Origin: Monosporascus cannonballus | Taxonomy: Eukaryota > Ascomycota > Sordariomycetes > Xylariales | Direction: 5' to 3' | DNA: 64,000 nt | Assembly (NCBI GenBank): GCA_004154925.1 | Contig: QJNS01000019.1 | Coordinates: 459,036 to 523,035 of the forward strand | Part shown: positions 24,201 through 37,022 of the stretch, piece after piece | How the letters are laid out: each line of letters starts with the position of its first letter | Position numbering within the stretch: the stretch's first letter is position 1 | The notes under the pieces: generated by a model | The model's input: the letters and a program-made list of their open reading frames with translations, nothing else | Told to the model about the DNA's origin: nothing | The model's database searches: none | Translations under genes and position numbers: made by a program

Positions 24201-24700
24201 TGCGGATTATTAGATCTGAGTTACGGTATTCCTAAAATAATGTTATGCCTAGAAATATTAGTAATGTCCAGCGAAATCCATTTTTGGTATTTTTGAATTT
24301 TTACTGGGAGTTTTTCAGTTTTTCGAAAAATTCGTCCGTTATCGTATATAAATAAGCTTCCGTCCATTATACGTAATTTATAGGATTTTAATTTGTATTT
24401 CTAAGGAATCTGATATTTTTCTGCTATTGTAAAAAAGATAAAATTACCTTCAGCTTCTAAGTCGATTATGATTTTAAACGTTTTGCTTTCGTATCGAAAA
24501 GGAATTTCTATTTGGCTGCGTAATCCTTTTATTATTTCGCATAAGGTTTTGTAAATTGGAGCTTTTCGATACCTTAGTTTCGAAGGCCTTTATAGTTTTT
24601 TGATTAGCGTAACCTGCTTGCGAAAAGGCGTTTCTATTTTCGAGCCTTTTTGGCCGCGTGCTTGGTATAATGGTTGTCCATGTACTTGTACTATTTTTTT
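21229..24700 (-). pseudogene. pol remnant of chromodomain Gypsy (protease-RT-RNase H-integrase-chromodomain)
   Basis: RT: MPIGFTNAPANFQRL followed by KFIFVYLDDILIYSE at 23,362-23,580, with the catalytic YLDD intact. Integrase zinc-binding part: CNICNKAK near 22,283-22,325, the Cys pair of an HHCC motif. C-terminal: HPIFHISLLKP then DEYEIKQILNSR at 21,229-21,411, the GPY/F-to-chromodomain transition. In-frame stops between these blocks mean no functional polyprotein. Chromodomains direct integration to H3K9-methylated chromatin in related elements, which fits its place inside an older repeat. Confidence 0.75.
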
Positions 24701-25439
24701 CTGCCTAACCGACATCTTAAAATAATTGTTTTTTTTTGGCTTATTTTTTAGTTTTATGTTTTTTAAGTTATAAGGTCGGAAAGGTATATCTCCGAAAAAG
24801 GTATTCCTATATTTAGGAGTTCGTGTTAAATATAAAGCGTCGGGGCGTAATATAAGTATTTTTACGATATGGCCTTCCGATTCCGTTCTAAATTTGGATA
24901 TAAGTAATAAAACTTAGGATATTTTGGTTATCGAAAGGTTTCTGTATATCTGCATTTATTATTAGGTTCGGTAAGTATTTTTTCGTTTTATTTAAACTAA
25001 AAGTTATTATTTTTTTTAGCTTTGAAATAAACGAAATAATCGTTTTGATAACAAGCGGTAAAATGTAGCAAATTATAAGGGTTTACCGATAATATCTTCT
25101 GGTAAATGGTGTATTTTGGGAATTTGCAAAGTTCCGGGGATAATTATCCGTAATTACTAATATTTGATCGAAATTAACCGTTTGTATCGTATATTTCACA
25201 TTTTTATATATTAAGATAACAAAGATATCTTAGTTTTATAATTATTTTGAAAGCCGTTTATCCTGGATAATATTCGTAAGTTTTAACCTTAAAGTCCTAA
25301 TAAATTGGATATTTTTCGTACTTTGGAATGTCGTTTTGGATTTGAATAGTTATAGTAATAGTGAACTCGGGCTAGGAAGTAATCGAATTAACTTTTTTCT
25401 TTTTTTTTTTTTGCCTTATTGTTAGTTTTTTATTCAATT

Positions 25440-26400
25440 ATTTTGACTTTTTTCTGGGATTAAGGAATTTTTTCCCTTTTTGGAGTTCCTTTTGGCAGGA
25501 AAACGGCATTTATTCTTAAAATATCCCTTTTTGCCACAGTTAAAACATTCCATTTTGGATTTATTTTTCTTGGGTTTTTTTGAAGCGGTACTTGCTTTTT
25601 TCTAAGGTTTGCCCTTATTTTTCTTATTTCGGCTACTAAAGCCTTTATTATTATTCCATTTATTAATTTTTTTTTCGAAGTATTAATCGAAAATACGTCG
25701 GTCGGCAATAATAGCCTTATCGGTATATTCCGGGAAGGATCCAACTTTTGGTTTTTTATATATCTTATTTTTAACTAGGGGCTTTAGGCCGTTATAATAG
25801 GGGTAAAATAACGCGTTTTCCGATAAATTGAAAATGGCGGCAAGGCGGTTGAACTTTGTCGTATACTTGGCGGCTGACTTGGTCTATTAAAAAAGGTGTA
25901 ATTACTTAATAGCGTTTTGCTTTTTATTGGGGTTTCCGAATAAGGTTTATATCCGTTTTTCGAAATGGTCGTATTTGTTGAAAATATAATTAATTATGTC
26001 CGAAAAATCGTCCGGGTAATTTTTTAAGTAATTTTTCATAATAAGTTCGAATTATAAAAATACTTTCCCGATAAGTAATTATAAGATAGTTATTATTTTT
26101 TAATAGTTTTCGGTTAAAGAATTCTTATAAAATTTGAGGTAAAATCTGGCTTAAACCAGGAATCCTTCCGGGTCCTTAAATTTATCATAAGGTTTAGGGG
26201 GGTTCGGCTTGTAGCCCTTAATATCTGGCATTCCTTGGTAGCTGGGAAATGGAATAATTTTTTTGCGTATTTAGTTTGTTCCGAATAATGGCAGAATCGA
26301 GATTTTTTTTGGAATTTGTTTTGCTCCGAATGAAGGTGGTCGAAAACCACTTTTTTGGCTTCGTCCTTTGGGAGAGCCAAACTGAGAAAAAGTCGTTTTC
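25440..26400 (-). pseudogene. gag remnant of chromodomain Gypsy, with zinc knuckle
   Basis: Frame with few stops on the minus strand. At 25,547-25,506 it reads CFNCGKKGYFKNKC, a CX2CX4HX4C zinc knuckle in which the His is now Tyr, as RIP of CAC would give. A basic tail follows (PAKRNSKKGK). Open segments of 88 and 94 codons exist in different frames, so the gene is broken. Confidence 0.6.
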
Positions 26401-26866
26401 TTTCTTTTGGCGAATCGAATGTTTTTTTCCTTTAGGCTTTTAACTTTTTATGCTAAAAGGTTTAATTTTTCTTCTATAATAAGTTCTCTTTTTTTTCCCT
26501 TTAGGACCTCGGTTCCATACTTTTTTTCAGCCCTTTCCTTAGTTACTTTTTCCTCCGACTCCTTTCCTTGGATTTCAATGGTATTCTTAGGGGTTAGGGT
26601 AGGTTACTATCTGGGCTATAAGGATGGTTTTTCTTAAGATCGAATAATAAAAGGTGTTATATTATTAATTAATTGAAGAACTTTTTCGATAAAGGGTAAA
26701 TTATCTAATTTAATTATTAATCCCTTACTGGCTAATAACGGGGGTTAGGTATATTATTTGTTTTTTAAATGTTGTTTTATAATATCGTTTTTATTGAGTT
26801 TAAAAGAACTTATGCTTAATTAGGCCTTAAATTATTTGTTAGCTATTAATCAAAAAGTTATTAAAA

Positions 26867-27289
26867 TGTAACGAACTTATTATATATCTACCTGGAGGTA
26901 TAAGCAATATCCGAAATGGAATCTTGATTTACAGGTAATAATAAGGCGAGAAATAATTTATTAAGGGTTTATTTATTAAAAAGATTTAAAAACTTTTCCC
27001 TTAATTAAAGAACGGTATAATTATTTTTAAATTAAAAGCTTAAATTAATAATTAAAAAGCGAAATTAAATAAGTGCTATTTATATAAAAGACCGATTTAT
27101 TATATATCCTAATTTCCAAAATAAGTATATCGTGGATTTGTTGGATTTGTATGATTTGGTCCCCAGATTACTCAGATTAATCAGATTACCTTAAGAGCCA
27201 GGCTTCCCGTCCGGAGTTTAGCCGTGACAGATCCGCGCTAGGCCTTAAAGGTTGGTCTCCTCGAGACAGGAACCCCTGTTCCTGTAACA
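26867..27289 (-). repeat. 5' LTR of chromodomain Gypsy
   Basis: 423 bp, same ends as the left LTR, followed by TSD ACAAT. The two LTRs differ mostly by transitions. Confidence 0.9.
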
Positions 27290-27294
27290 ACAAT

Positions 27295-28580
27295 GCAATA
27301 AGATATACCGTAAAGTTTTTCGATTAAGGATTTATAGTAACAATTCGGTCGAGCGGTTCGTAGTTATAAGCGATTAAATATAATTAGCTATGGATAAGCC
27401 ATATTATTTATATCTTATTGAGCGTTCGATAAATATGGAACTAAGTTATTTATTTCGGAAAAAGTTAAAATAACAAAAATGATCTAGGCCCGGCAAGCCA
27501 AAAACCGTATTATCTATAAAAATATAAAGGTCGTAATAAAAACCGACGTAACGGATTCGGATAATAAGGAGAATAATACGTAATTTATTGCGAATAATTT
27601 CGATTAAGACGAAATAATTATCGAATTTCAGTTTTAGCTTTCGGCCGGTTAAGTTATTACCCGTAAATTTCCGAAATAAAGCAATTTTAACCTGCGACAC
27701 CAGACAAAAATAAGACCTTAATAATACGTATTATTTAACGGCAAATATATGCGTAAGGCGATTTTGGCATATCTGAAAAAAAACGAAATTATTATGCTGG
27801 AAAAAAACCGTAATAATTCAATTCCGACTGAACCTTGTTATAATATATATATGCCTAATTTCCTCTATATATCCGAACCTTTAAATTCGAAAATATTTAC
27901 ATAAAAATAATTAAAAGCCGGTTCGGTAAAAGTGTTTACTTGGGAAATAATAAAGTTTTAATGTAAACGACGCGCGAACGAATTACTTTTTGTACGGTCG
28001 TTTCTGCTTGGCGGTAAAAGAGCAAAATAGATATTTATTTCCATTAAATTTAAACGGTTTTTACTTAATAAATTCCTGAATAAATTAAACGAAATTAAAA
28101 ATTTTTATTTAATTTAAAATATAATCGAATTAATTAAGGCGGTCCCCAGTTTCGATAAATGGCAGTATTGGGACATTTTGAAAAACCGTCTATTTTTTGC
28201 GTTATATATAATATACGAAAAAGTTATATTTTCGATTTTATAGAAAATATAGGTAATTTTTCGCAAGTAACGGAATTCGCTTAATCGGAAATAACGGCGT
28301 TATATTCCTATATCGCAAACCGATCTATATAGATTACGGATTATTATTACGTTATAAGTTCGACAGATATTAAAAAAAATTACAAAGCCGCCTTAAATCG
28401 CGCTCCGTCCTAATCAAAGCATACCGCATACGGTCGTTCGGTTTAAATTAGTAATTAACGGTTTAACGGTAATTCCAGCAGTTCAAATATTAAACCGATA
28501 TACGGTTTATACGTTTTTGCGATTTGGAATCGCAATTTCGGTTATGGCGACGCCTCTATTTATACGCGTAGTTCGTAACG
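27295..28580 (+). pseudogene. RecQ-like helicase pseudogene, fragment 3 (motif VI and C-terminal region)
   Basis: Resumes in frame after the second Gypsy: QFGRAVR at 27,341-27,361 is motif VI (QxGRAGR in RecQ). Downstream protein-like blocks include KYMRKAILAYLKKNEI, as in the RecQ-Ct region, and FDKWQYWDILKNRL. Stops from CAA/CAG/TGG-to-TAA/TAG are frequent. The gene seems to end near 28,500-28,600. A RecQ-type 3'-5' DNA helicase that is probably not functional. Confidence 0.7.
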
Positions 28581-29589
28581 TATTAGGTAATCCTAATTAA
28601 GAGTTTACCTTATTCCCTTTATTTGTAACATCGACGTAAAATTTATCGTTTCTAAATATTTTTAATTTCTTAACCCCGTTTTCGTTACCGTATCCATATT
28701 TGTATAATTTATTTATTTTTATATCGTTACCGGAATCGCCGGTATTGCCAAAATGTAATAATCCGTAACCCGACGTTATAAGTAATATATCGGAAAAGGA
28801 AATCGAAATAATAATCCTTATCGAAATTAAAAAATTACGCGTTAAAAGTAAACGGTACTTATCGGATAATAGCATTAATAGCAAATTAAAAAATAATTGC
28901 GATATTAAATTAAAAAATAAAAAACGAAATTCCGTTGGTCCTAATTAAGGCCGACAGTAAAAAACGTATTCGGTTTCGGTACGGCATTATAATCGTAAAA
29001 CGCAATAATTATCAATATTTACATTAATTAAAATTATTAATATATTATTTATTTATTAAATTTATTAAATTTATTAATTTTTAATTCGTTAAACTTTATA
29101 CGAAATATTAATCCGTTTTAATTCGGATTAATTATATGCCATAATAAATATGTAATAAAATTTTTTAGCTAAAAATTAACGAAATTTTGTATTATGCGAT
29201 TCGAATTATAATTTATTACGGTTATTAATAAATTATTCTTTTAACTTTTAGCCTTTAATCCATAACGCCGAATTAGAATTTTTTAAATCTTATTTTCCGG
29301 TTTTTTTTTAAATTTGTCGTACTAGCTCTTAAAATATTTTTATTTTTTCTAACCTTTAAAGTATTTTAACTTAGGTCGAATAATTGGAATAAGTAATTAA
29401 TTATGCGGGTAAATAAATAATATGAATAATTTTTCGCCAATATCAAAAAGGCTATTTTTTCGCCATTAATATAGTTATTTCGGCGTCCGCTTTTCTTTAA
29501 ATATTAATTCGAAACGTTTAAGATCTCGAATTTGTAATAAATCTTTATTAATTACGTTTTATAACTTTGTTTTTTTGTAATTAGGATTA

Positions 29590-30700
29590 ATATCTGTCGG
29601 CGTACAGTTCTGATCAATATTTTTCGAAGCCGTTCGTATATTTTGTCGTTATTTTGTTAAAGATTTTGGTAGTTATTTTTTTTCGAATTAGGGCTTTTTG
29701 GTTCCTTTAATAAAAGTTAACGGCCGGATTTAATTTTTTTCCCCTTGCCGCGTTTTCTCTTTGTCGGCGTAACTAAATCCCCGGCTAGTTTTAAAAATTT
29801 CTTTGTATCAAAATCCTACATAGATGTAATAATAGTCGGATATTTCGAGTAACCGCCGAAATCCTTAGCATTAGTACCGAATATATCGCGATACTTAAAA
29901 ATCTAATCTTTGTATAAAGTTATTTATTCGGCAGTTAATTACGCATAATTACGGACTTTCTTTTCGTTTAATATTATAAAAATAACGTCCATATAATATA
30001 TATTATAGAATATATTACGGGTTTATATTCCTCTTAATTAGAACCATAAAATTATTATATTTCTAATATTATTTAGATTATGTAAATCGTTATAAATTAT
30101 AAATTTTCGAAAACAGCTAGTGGCCCGAATTATACGGTTTTTTAAAGAATATATGCCGGTTAAATCTATAATATAAAGGACGTTTATTTTGCGGTTTTAA
30201 AAATTTATTATTTAATAATTCGTATTATCTGTATCGGTAACTTTATTACTATATTTTAATATAAAAAAAACGAATAATATTATATGTTATCTTATAACTT
30301 TTTCGAGATCTGGTAAAAACGAAATTTAAAAATCGTTAAAATATATAAATGCATTTTTTATTAACTTTTTATAGATTATATATATATAGTTGAAATCCCA
30401 AAATGTTATTCCGAAATTATCGTAAGTAAAATATACGTTAATATATATATAACGGTAAGCAATTTATGCTTTTTGGCATATAGTAATAAAATTTATTCGA
30501 TAAAAACCTTATAGTATTAGGATTTTATCGAATAATCCTCTGACTTAAAAAAGTTTATTTTATAAGCTGGGACAGGGTTTAGAAAAACGGTATATATAAC
30601 AGGAAATAAAATACGGAAAATAACGCCGCAATTAATATAATTCGTATCGAAAACCAACCTAACGCCGTTACGATTTTTATATACGCTTTAATTTTTTGCT
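29590..30700 (-). pseudogene. ORF2 of the RecQ segment, copy I, unknown product
   Basis: On the minus strand a protein-like frame includes DIFGTNAKDFGGYSKY (29,836-29,900), then a basic GDLVTPTKRKRGKGKKIKSG stretch. Copy II has GINIKDFGGYSEY and a similar basic tract on the plus strand; the differences fit RIP changes. Conservation of protein-like sequence and of the basic tail suggests a real gene before RIP. It converges on the helicase. I do not recognise the family; a DNA-binding or recombinase role would be guesswork. Confidence 0.45.
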
Positions 30701-31134
30701 AAATCGTCATATATTTTCTAAATACGATTACCGTATTTTGCTTTATTAAACGGCGGTAATATTATTATAATAATTGCATAATATTAAGTATATATAAATA
30801 AGTAATTATAATTAGGAAATTTAATAATATTATAAGCTTACCGATATAAATTCGACTTAATTAAAACTAGAAATACAAATAAAAAATATAAAATTTAATA
30901 AATAAGGTAAAATTTATATATTAAATAATTATCGAATATATTCATAATATAAGTAAAAGATATGTAAAGATTTATAATATACGAATAGAACTTACGGATA
31001 ATTAATAAATTATAAAGATATTTTAAAATAATATATATAATTAAAATTAAGATATATATAAACTTTAGGATTATATAATTATAAATATGTAAATTGCTAA
31101 GTTTATATAAGTTATTAAATATAAATAAAAAAAT

Positions 31135-33421
31135 CGTAAAAAAACTAATTAATTTTAAAATTTCTTTTTCTATTTTATTAATATTTTAATAATAATTAAT
31201 AAGTTTTTATTATATATTTTACAATTATATTTAATTAATAATAGTTTTTTTAAGAAATATATAATTAATTATAAATGCTTAATTAAATTAAATTAAATTA
31301 AACATTTTTAATTATTTAATCGGAATAATTTACCTTTATTATTATTGTTTTTTCGGGGTATTAATAAGTAAAAATAAGCGTTATAATAAATTTTTTTAAA
31401 TCGATCGAAAATTTAATATTTTTCGTTTTTTTTAGCGAAAAAAGGTCCCTTTTCGAAGTAATTATAAAAAAGAAGCTATTATTTTGTTAAAAATTTTTAT
31501 AAAGGTTTAGTAAAAATTGGCGAACTTGATAAAATTCTTAACCTTTTTTACGTTAATAAAGGCCTTTTATTCCCAAATAATAATTATCTTTTTAAAATTA
31601 ATATTTAAATTTTTTTTTGATAATAAACTTTAAGTATTTTATTTTTTAAATTAAAAACTCATATTTATTCAAATTTAATTTTAATTTTGCTTTTATTAAA
31701 CGGTGGAATATTAATTTAATTTTAATTATATAATTAATTCGAAACCCGGATAAATAAATTAATATATCGTTTATATATACGAAACAAACATTATTAAAAT
31801 AATATTTTAATGTAATATTAATATAATGTTAAAAAATAACCGGTATACCCTTAAAATCGAATAAATATATTAATTATTTAAAAAACCCAAAACGTATACG
31901 GAATGCAATTTTTTATTTATTTTCCTAATAAATACGTAATTAGTAAAAAGCTGTTCGAACGTCGAATTTCGTAAATTACCAGGCCTATAATAAAATTCGT
32001 AACGTTTTTTTATTAACGGAAAAAAATAACGGTTTCGTTTCGTAATCTTATTTAATTCTTTATAATTTATGCAAAACCGTAAATCTCTATTAAATTTTTT
32101 TAATAAATAATACCGAGGTATTTATAAGAAAATTATTAATTTAAATTTAATTTTTATTAAATAAATTTATAAATATTTTGCATAAAATTAAAAATTTTTT
32201 TAATATCTCGTATAAAGGTTTTTATAAAATTAATTTTTTTAACTTAAAATATTTATTTTTAAATTTATCGTTACGTCGTTATTATTATGATAAAATAATA
32301 ATAATAAATTTTCGTTATATATAAAAAAAATTTCGGAATTTTCGTATTGTTTTAAAAAAAACCTTCCGTTATATTTTTAGAAATTAATTACAATTTTATT
32401 TTAAAGCTTTATTAATATTTTTTATAAAAATTGCAAATAATTATATTTCGTTTTTCTTATAACGGTTTTGCTGCGTTATTGCTGCGAAAATCATAGCTGT
32501 TATTAAGCGGGCTTTTTTATATTTTTATAACCGTCTTTTTAGGCGGTTTTTAAATTTTTATTAAATTATCTTTTTTTACGTAATATGGGCGCGATAACGT
32601 TATTTGCGAAACGAATAAACTGTTATTTTGCTTTATATATAATATTATTATATTTTATTTAAAATTTTCTCAAAATAAAAAAATAAAAAAAGTTTTTAAT
32701 TACGTATTTCTAAATTCGTTTTAAGCGGTTATTTAAATTTACGTTAATGTAAATAGTTTTTCGGATTATAATTATTATAAGTTCGTTATTTTTCGTTAAT
32801 TTTAATCGATAAGATATAATAAGTATATGTTATAACTTTAAATGGCGAATTAGCCGTTAATTAAATATAAAATAATAAATATATTTCTTAATAATTAAAA
32901 TATTTATATATATAATATTATTAATTTTTTATAATTTTTCCTTTCTTACGTTTTTTATTAATAATTTTTAATAAAAAATATTTTTTTAAATTTTCGTTAT
33001 TCAAATTATTATCTTTATTAATAGCATTTCGCAAATTCGTTACCGTAATTTCCGTTTTAACAGGACGAAACCGTTTTACCAGTTTATATTTAAGGTATTC
33101 CTAATTCGAATAATTTGTGGCGGCGTAACAGAAATATTATTTTTTCCGTTTCCGAACTTTTATTTCGTTATCGAAAAATTATTTCGCATAAGGCCGGTTA
33201 TCCAAACCTTATCCCGAACCATTTTCGGATCGGTTTCTTTAATTACCTTATTATTAATTCATAAATTTACATATTAATATAATTAATTAATTAATATATA
33301 TTATAAATATATTTCTTTAAACGTTTATTATTTAGGCCGATTTATTAATTTAGCCAATATATTATTATTAATTAATTAATTTTTTTTTACCAAAATACCA
33401 AATTATTATTTTTTTGTCTAT
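31135..33421 (-). pseudogene. Reverse transcriptase region of the outer Gypsy (RIP-mutated)
   Basis: On the minus strand around 32,036-32,095 the sequence reads DLRFCINYKELNKITKRNRY, the Gypsy RT motif near its start. Around 31,760-31,790 SYINDILIYL stands where YLDDILIYS is expected, a RIP-degraded catalytic YxDD. Many stops interrupt the frame. The upstream part was separated from gag by the 33,427-41,265 element. At about 31,134 the homology changes abruptly to the RecQ segment, so RNase H is incomplete and integrase missing. Confidence 0.65.
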
Positions 33422-33426
33422 ATAAT

Positions 33427-33632
33427 TGTGAAAATACAGCCCCTATAAAGATAAGGCTGGTAACCGACCAGCTACCAATTAACCACCGACATACTTATTA
33501 ATATAAATCCACCATCTGGCAGCTAATAGGAAACGTTAAATAGAAATAACCTAATACATTTATTTCTTAAAATCTGCTTTACGATTAATCGAAAATCACT
33601 TTACTTAACTTATAGTTATTTATTATTTTACA
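33427..33632 (+). repeat. 5' LTR of Gypsy copy 2
   Basis: Starts TGTGAAAATACAGCCCC and ends TTATTTTACA; preceded by TSD ATAAT. Confidence 0.88.
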
Positions 33633-36600
33633 ATTTTTCTATCTGCTATAAAAGGTAATGCAATAATTATTAAAAACAGAGCTTGCCGACTGCAAAACGA
33701 ACCTAAGTTACCAGTCGAAAAGACCGCCAATCGGAACCTAATTAACGAACGATCGATTACGGTACGGAAATAGGCGAAAAAGCCTATAACGGAGCCCCAA
33801 CGGGCAAAGGACCATGGTTCCCGAAATTCTAAATCCCCTTATACATATAATAAGGATACGTCCCGATAACCGTCAATTAAACGGTTAAAGAACGGGCGTA
33901 ACATAATAAACGTATCCCGAAATTCAAAACAAAAAAGGGTTAAACCCTTTAATAATAACCAGATCTTAAAAATTATTCGTTAACAAAACAAATAGCATTT
34001 GGAATTATTCCGATAATTAGCCGAATAATAGGTAATAACATAAGTTAAAAAAGCAAAGCTTTATAAGTTAATTACGATATCGTTATAAAAGCCTAAAGGC
34101 GATAAGCAATTACCGTATTATAATTACTCGAAACTTTCCGAACGCGCATTAATCAAAAAGAAAAAAAATAAATAAAAGCTATTACGGAAGCTTACGTCGA
34201 AAAGCCAAAACAAAATATCTTTATTTATATCTAATAAGCCATAGGCTATATAAACGTTTTTATTGCAAATATTTAATAATTATACCGCATTATGCTTAAT
34301 TACTTTAATTACGAAAAAAAACTAAAAATAAAAAACTTATAGATTTTTATTAGAAAAGGTTACGTAAATCCTAATTTTGACAATAGGAAATATAAGGAAC
34401 AATTTATGGAACTGCGATAACGGTCCAATTAATTACCGTTAAATTTTTATGCTAAATAAAAACTCCTAGTTTATAAAACAAAACTTACGAACGTTTTCAA
34501 CTCGGAAAACGATCGGAATAATAAATATTTTGCTTTTAATTATTTTTATAAATTAATATCAAGGTTACAAAATACCTTATTACGAAAAAACATTAAGCTA
34601 AAACGAGCTAATAACGTGGCAAATAAGGCAAAATACTGCCAGAACGCCTGAAAAAAGGCGAAAAAAAACCAATCATCTTCTGCCAAAGGTACCAATAAAG
34701 ATAAACGATCCTATTTTAACGCTTTCGAAAAAAAAGATCCCCAAAGCAAATTAGAGGCGCCGTACGGAAACAATAAGGACCGCGGGCGTTCTTATATTCG
34801 GAAGGCAAATAATCGCCGATTTAATTTCGATCGGAGCAAATCCGTACGACCTAATACCCTTAATTTTCATAAGGGCCCATTTAAATGTTATAATTGTAAA
34901 AAACCAGGCCACAAAAACGTAAATTGCAAATCAAAAAAGGATACGAAAACCTTACCATCTCGGCTATACGGAAACCGACTTCCGAAAGCCGTACAAAATG
35001 TTATAATGTATAACGACAAATTAAACCAATCCTTAGACGTAAATCTAAAAAAGGAGCCGGAATAGGCGTATACGTTTAGTTTATTTTGGCTGATAATTAC
35101 AAAACGGTCGGAACAAAGCCGTCTTTTAAAAAGAAGGCACTTATTGAAAGAAATACGGGGGACGTAACGGTACAAATAGATATAAATACCGGAGTACAGG
35201 TAAACATTATAAGCAAAAGATTAACGAAAAAGCTTAATTTCTAATCAATTTCTGTAAATATTTCGGGCTTTATTAACGTTAATAACGCGTATATTAAATG
35301 TTATAGGGCTTACGAAATTTTTATTAACATAATAAATAATAACGAAAATAAACGAAAGTTTAAGTAAATTTATTTTGTAATATGCCGTAATCGGAAAACG
35401 CTCAATTTTTTATTATTTAAACCCAGAATAAGTAAATTAAAGATTTTATTAAATATAATTATATATTAATAATTATACGAATTATTATAAAAGGTTAATA
35501 AATAAAAAATCGCAAATCTAACGTTTTCCGATAAGCAAATTTATACCGTTAACCTAATAAACTTAGCCGAAAAATTAAATATTCCGGAATTCGGGGAACA
35601 ATAAAAATAAGAGATAACCGATTTCCTTATATACCTAAAGAATTTCCGGCGAATATATTCCGAAAAAATAACGAAAAAGATATTTTAATTATTAAGGCCG
35701 AAATATGTAATAAACCTAATCCCAAAGAAAATATCTTTATTTAGCTTAATTTACCTTATTTCAAAGGTTTAAAAGAAAGTATTTAAAAAATATATCCGAG
35801 AAAACCTAAAAATAGGCCAAATACGTTATTTAAAAACGGACGTAAAGGTATTAATATTATTTGTGCCTAAGAAAAACGGTAATTTCCGACTATATATTAA
35901 TTGTAAAAGGTTAAATCGGATAATAATAAAAAACCGATACTTTTTACCTTTAATTTTAAAAGTAATAAATCGTTTAAGATTAATTAAGGTACTTTCGAAA
36001 ATTAATTTTAAAGATATTTATTATCGTATTAAAATTAAAAAAAGCGATTAATAAAAAAACCGTTTTCCAAACGCGGTACAGATAATTCAAATATACGGTT
36101 ATATTATTTAATTTTATTAACGCGTTAATTACGTTTTAGGTTTATATATATAAGGTATTAGCTGAATTAATTAATTATATATATATGGTATATTTAAATA
36201 AAATAATTATTTATTCGGATAATAAAAAAAATATACAAAATATTTTTAGTTGGTTTACGAACGGTTATTTTAATATTAATTATTTATTAAAACGTTTAAA
36301 TGCGAATTTTTTTTAAAAAAAATAGAGTTCTTAAAATTTGTAATTAGTATTAATAATTTAGAAATAAACCGCCAACGGATTAATATTATTAAAGCATAAC
36401 CAAAGCCAAAATTAATTTATAATATTTAAATATTTCTGGGATTCGTAAATTTTTATCGAAAGTTTATCGCCCATTATTCGCGTATTACCGAACCTATTAT
36501 TAGATTTTTAAAAAAGGCGCAAAATAAAAGAAAAACAACAGAATTCCGGTAGCCCGAAAAAGTTAAAAAGGCGTTTTAAAATTTAAAAAATATTTTTCAG

Positions 36601-37022
36601 TCGACGATTATTCTCCGATATTAAAATAACGCCAAAAATACCAAGATTAAAATAAACGTCTCGGTAAAAGCTATATCAGAAATATTTTTACAGAAATACG
36701 AAAAATATTAACGCCTAATCGTATATTGGTTGCGAAAATTAAATCTAATTAAAAATAATAGATTACAAAGTAATAAAAATTATTAATAATTATAAAAAAC
36801 CTAAAATATTAATAATAATATCTTAAAAATACGGAAAAACATTTTTAGTACTTATTAATTATATAACGTTAAAAAATATAATAAAGGCGCCGGCGCGTAA
36901 CTTTAAAAGGAAGTTAATTCGATAGGTTTACCGCTTTACGTAATTTGATTTTGAGATTTAATACCAATCGGATACCGCCAACCCGGCAGATAAATTATTT
37001 AAACGTCCGGATTACATATTAA

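Larger units (their letters stand above)
19951..27289 (-). mobile_element. Chromodomain Gypsy LTR retrotransposon (7,339 bp), least RIP-mutated element
   Basis: LTRs 19,951-20,373 and 26,867-27,289 are both 423 bp, starting TGTAACGAAC and ending GTTCCTGTAACA. The 5-bp TSD ACAAT is perfect (19,946-19,950 and 27,290-27,294). A polypurine tract AGAAAGGGAAAATAA abuts the left LTR on the minus strand, so coding is leftward. Order along the minus strand is gag zinc knuckle, RT, integrase, chromodomain, which is the Gypsy chromovirus order. GC is visibly higher and ORFs longer than in the neighbouring elements. It splits the RecQ gene between motifs V and VI. Confidence 0.9.
10831..31134 (+). mobile_element. 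RecQ-helicase segment, copy I (contains two nested Gypsy elements)
   Basis: Homologous to 50,197-55,630 in inverted orientation. Copies share a sharp outer end (TGCCTCATCGTGATCAGG) and an inner end at about 31,134/50,197. Without the two nested Gypsy elements copy I is about 5.6 kb and copy II about 5.4 kb. Cargo: a RecQ-like helicase reading inward from the GC-rich end and a second coding region (ORF2) on the opposite strand converging on it. The GC-rich end is a palindrome of about 166 bp. No TSD or second-end inverted repeat was found. Could be an uncharacterised mobile element carrying a helicase, or a duplicated subtelomeric RecQ gene. Confidence 0.6.

Noticed and set aside
10831..31134. 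Helitron identity for the RecQ segment
   Set aside because: The helicase is RecQ-like (SF2; DEAH, QxGRAGR), not the Pif1-like SF1 helicase of Helitrons; no Rep HUH motif was seen.
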